DNA from: Butyriboletus loyo
Taxonomy: Eukaryota > Basidiomycota > Agaricomycetes > Boletales > Boletaceae
DNA: 64,000 bases
NCBI GenBank assembly: GCA_038093515.1
Contig: JBBPSI010000099.1
Span: 26,632-90,631, forward strand
Direction: 5' to 3'
Positions 63,979 through 64,000 of this stretch are shown here, piece after piece. The notes beneath the pieces are model-generated. The model made no database searches, had not been told where the DNA came from, and saw only the letters and a list, made by a program, of their open reading frames with translations. A program made the translations under genes and the position numbers. The first letter of the stretch is position 1. Each line of letters starts with the position of its first letter.

Positions 63979-64000
63979 TTCACCCGACTCAGTGGGGGGA

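Overview
The window is nuclear DNA of a filamentous basidiomycete, most likely an Agaricomycete; a Rhizoctonia-like member of the Cantharellales is a guess. The evidence is dense short introns (about 45-65 nt, GT-AG with some GC-AG), introns in nearly every conserved gene, lineage-typical families (DUF6533-type membrane proteins, F-box/LRR-like proteins, Crinkler-head proteins, coiled-coil P-loop GTPases) and basidiomycete-like housekeeping genes. There are no rRNA genes, no CRISPR array and no convincing tRNA. Exon models were read by eye from splice sites, frame and family conservation; where a join is stated, all intron phases were checked to close the frame. Layout: 1-1.5 kb is a minus-strand gene running off the left edge whose four visible exons each encode one Crinkler-type head domain. 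2.4-3.9 kb is a string of broken pieces of three unrelated conserved genes (ubiquitin, plasma-membrane H+-ATPase, SKN7-type response regulator), ending in a hairpin plus CTAG that resembles a Helitron 3' end. 4.0-4.96 kb is a G-rich minisatellite; 5.0-6.6 kb is AT-rich, repeat-bearing DNA. 6.7-25.9 kb is a conserved block: GH37 trehalase, RBM25-like splicing factor, CCDC25-like protein, PRMT3-like methyltransferase, membrane-anchored aspartic protease, ASCC1/AKAP7-like 2H protein, Rho GTPase and a dual-specificity phosphatase. 26.8-31.8 kb is a decayed inverted duplication built from a DUF6533-type membrane-protein family, with two fairly complete minus-strand genes and two plus-strand remnants. 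32.4-34.0 kb is a 2-oxoglutarate/Fe(II) dioxygenase; 34.7-40.4 kb is a cluster of three paralogous P-loop GTPases with three different C-terminal endings; 41-48 kb holds thioredoxin reductase, a WD40 protein and a single-pass membrane protein. 48-54 kb is gene-poor, with a dispersed repeat and a long inverted repeat. 54.5-60.7 kb contains two related F-box-type genes, 60.7-62.9 kb relic coding fragments, and 62.9-64 kb a mitochondrial S-adenosylmethionine carrier. The housekeeping genes do not form an operon-like unit; they are neighbours with short intergenic gaps. A loose methyl-transfer theme (PRMT3 and the SAM carrier) is likely coincidental. The most unusual structures are the multi-head Crinkler gene, the decayed palindrome, the captured-fragment island, the GTPase cluster with differing membrane anchors, and a 7-nt micro-exon that completes a metal-ligand codon in the dioxygenase.
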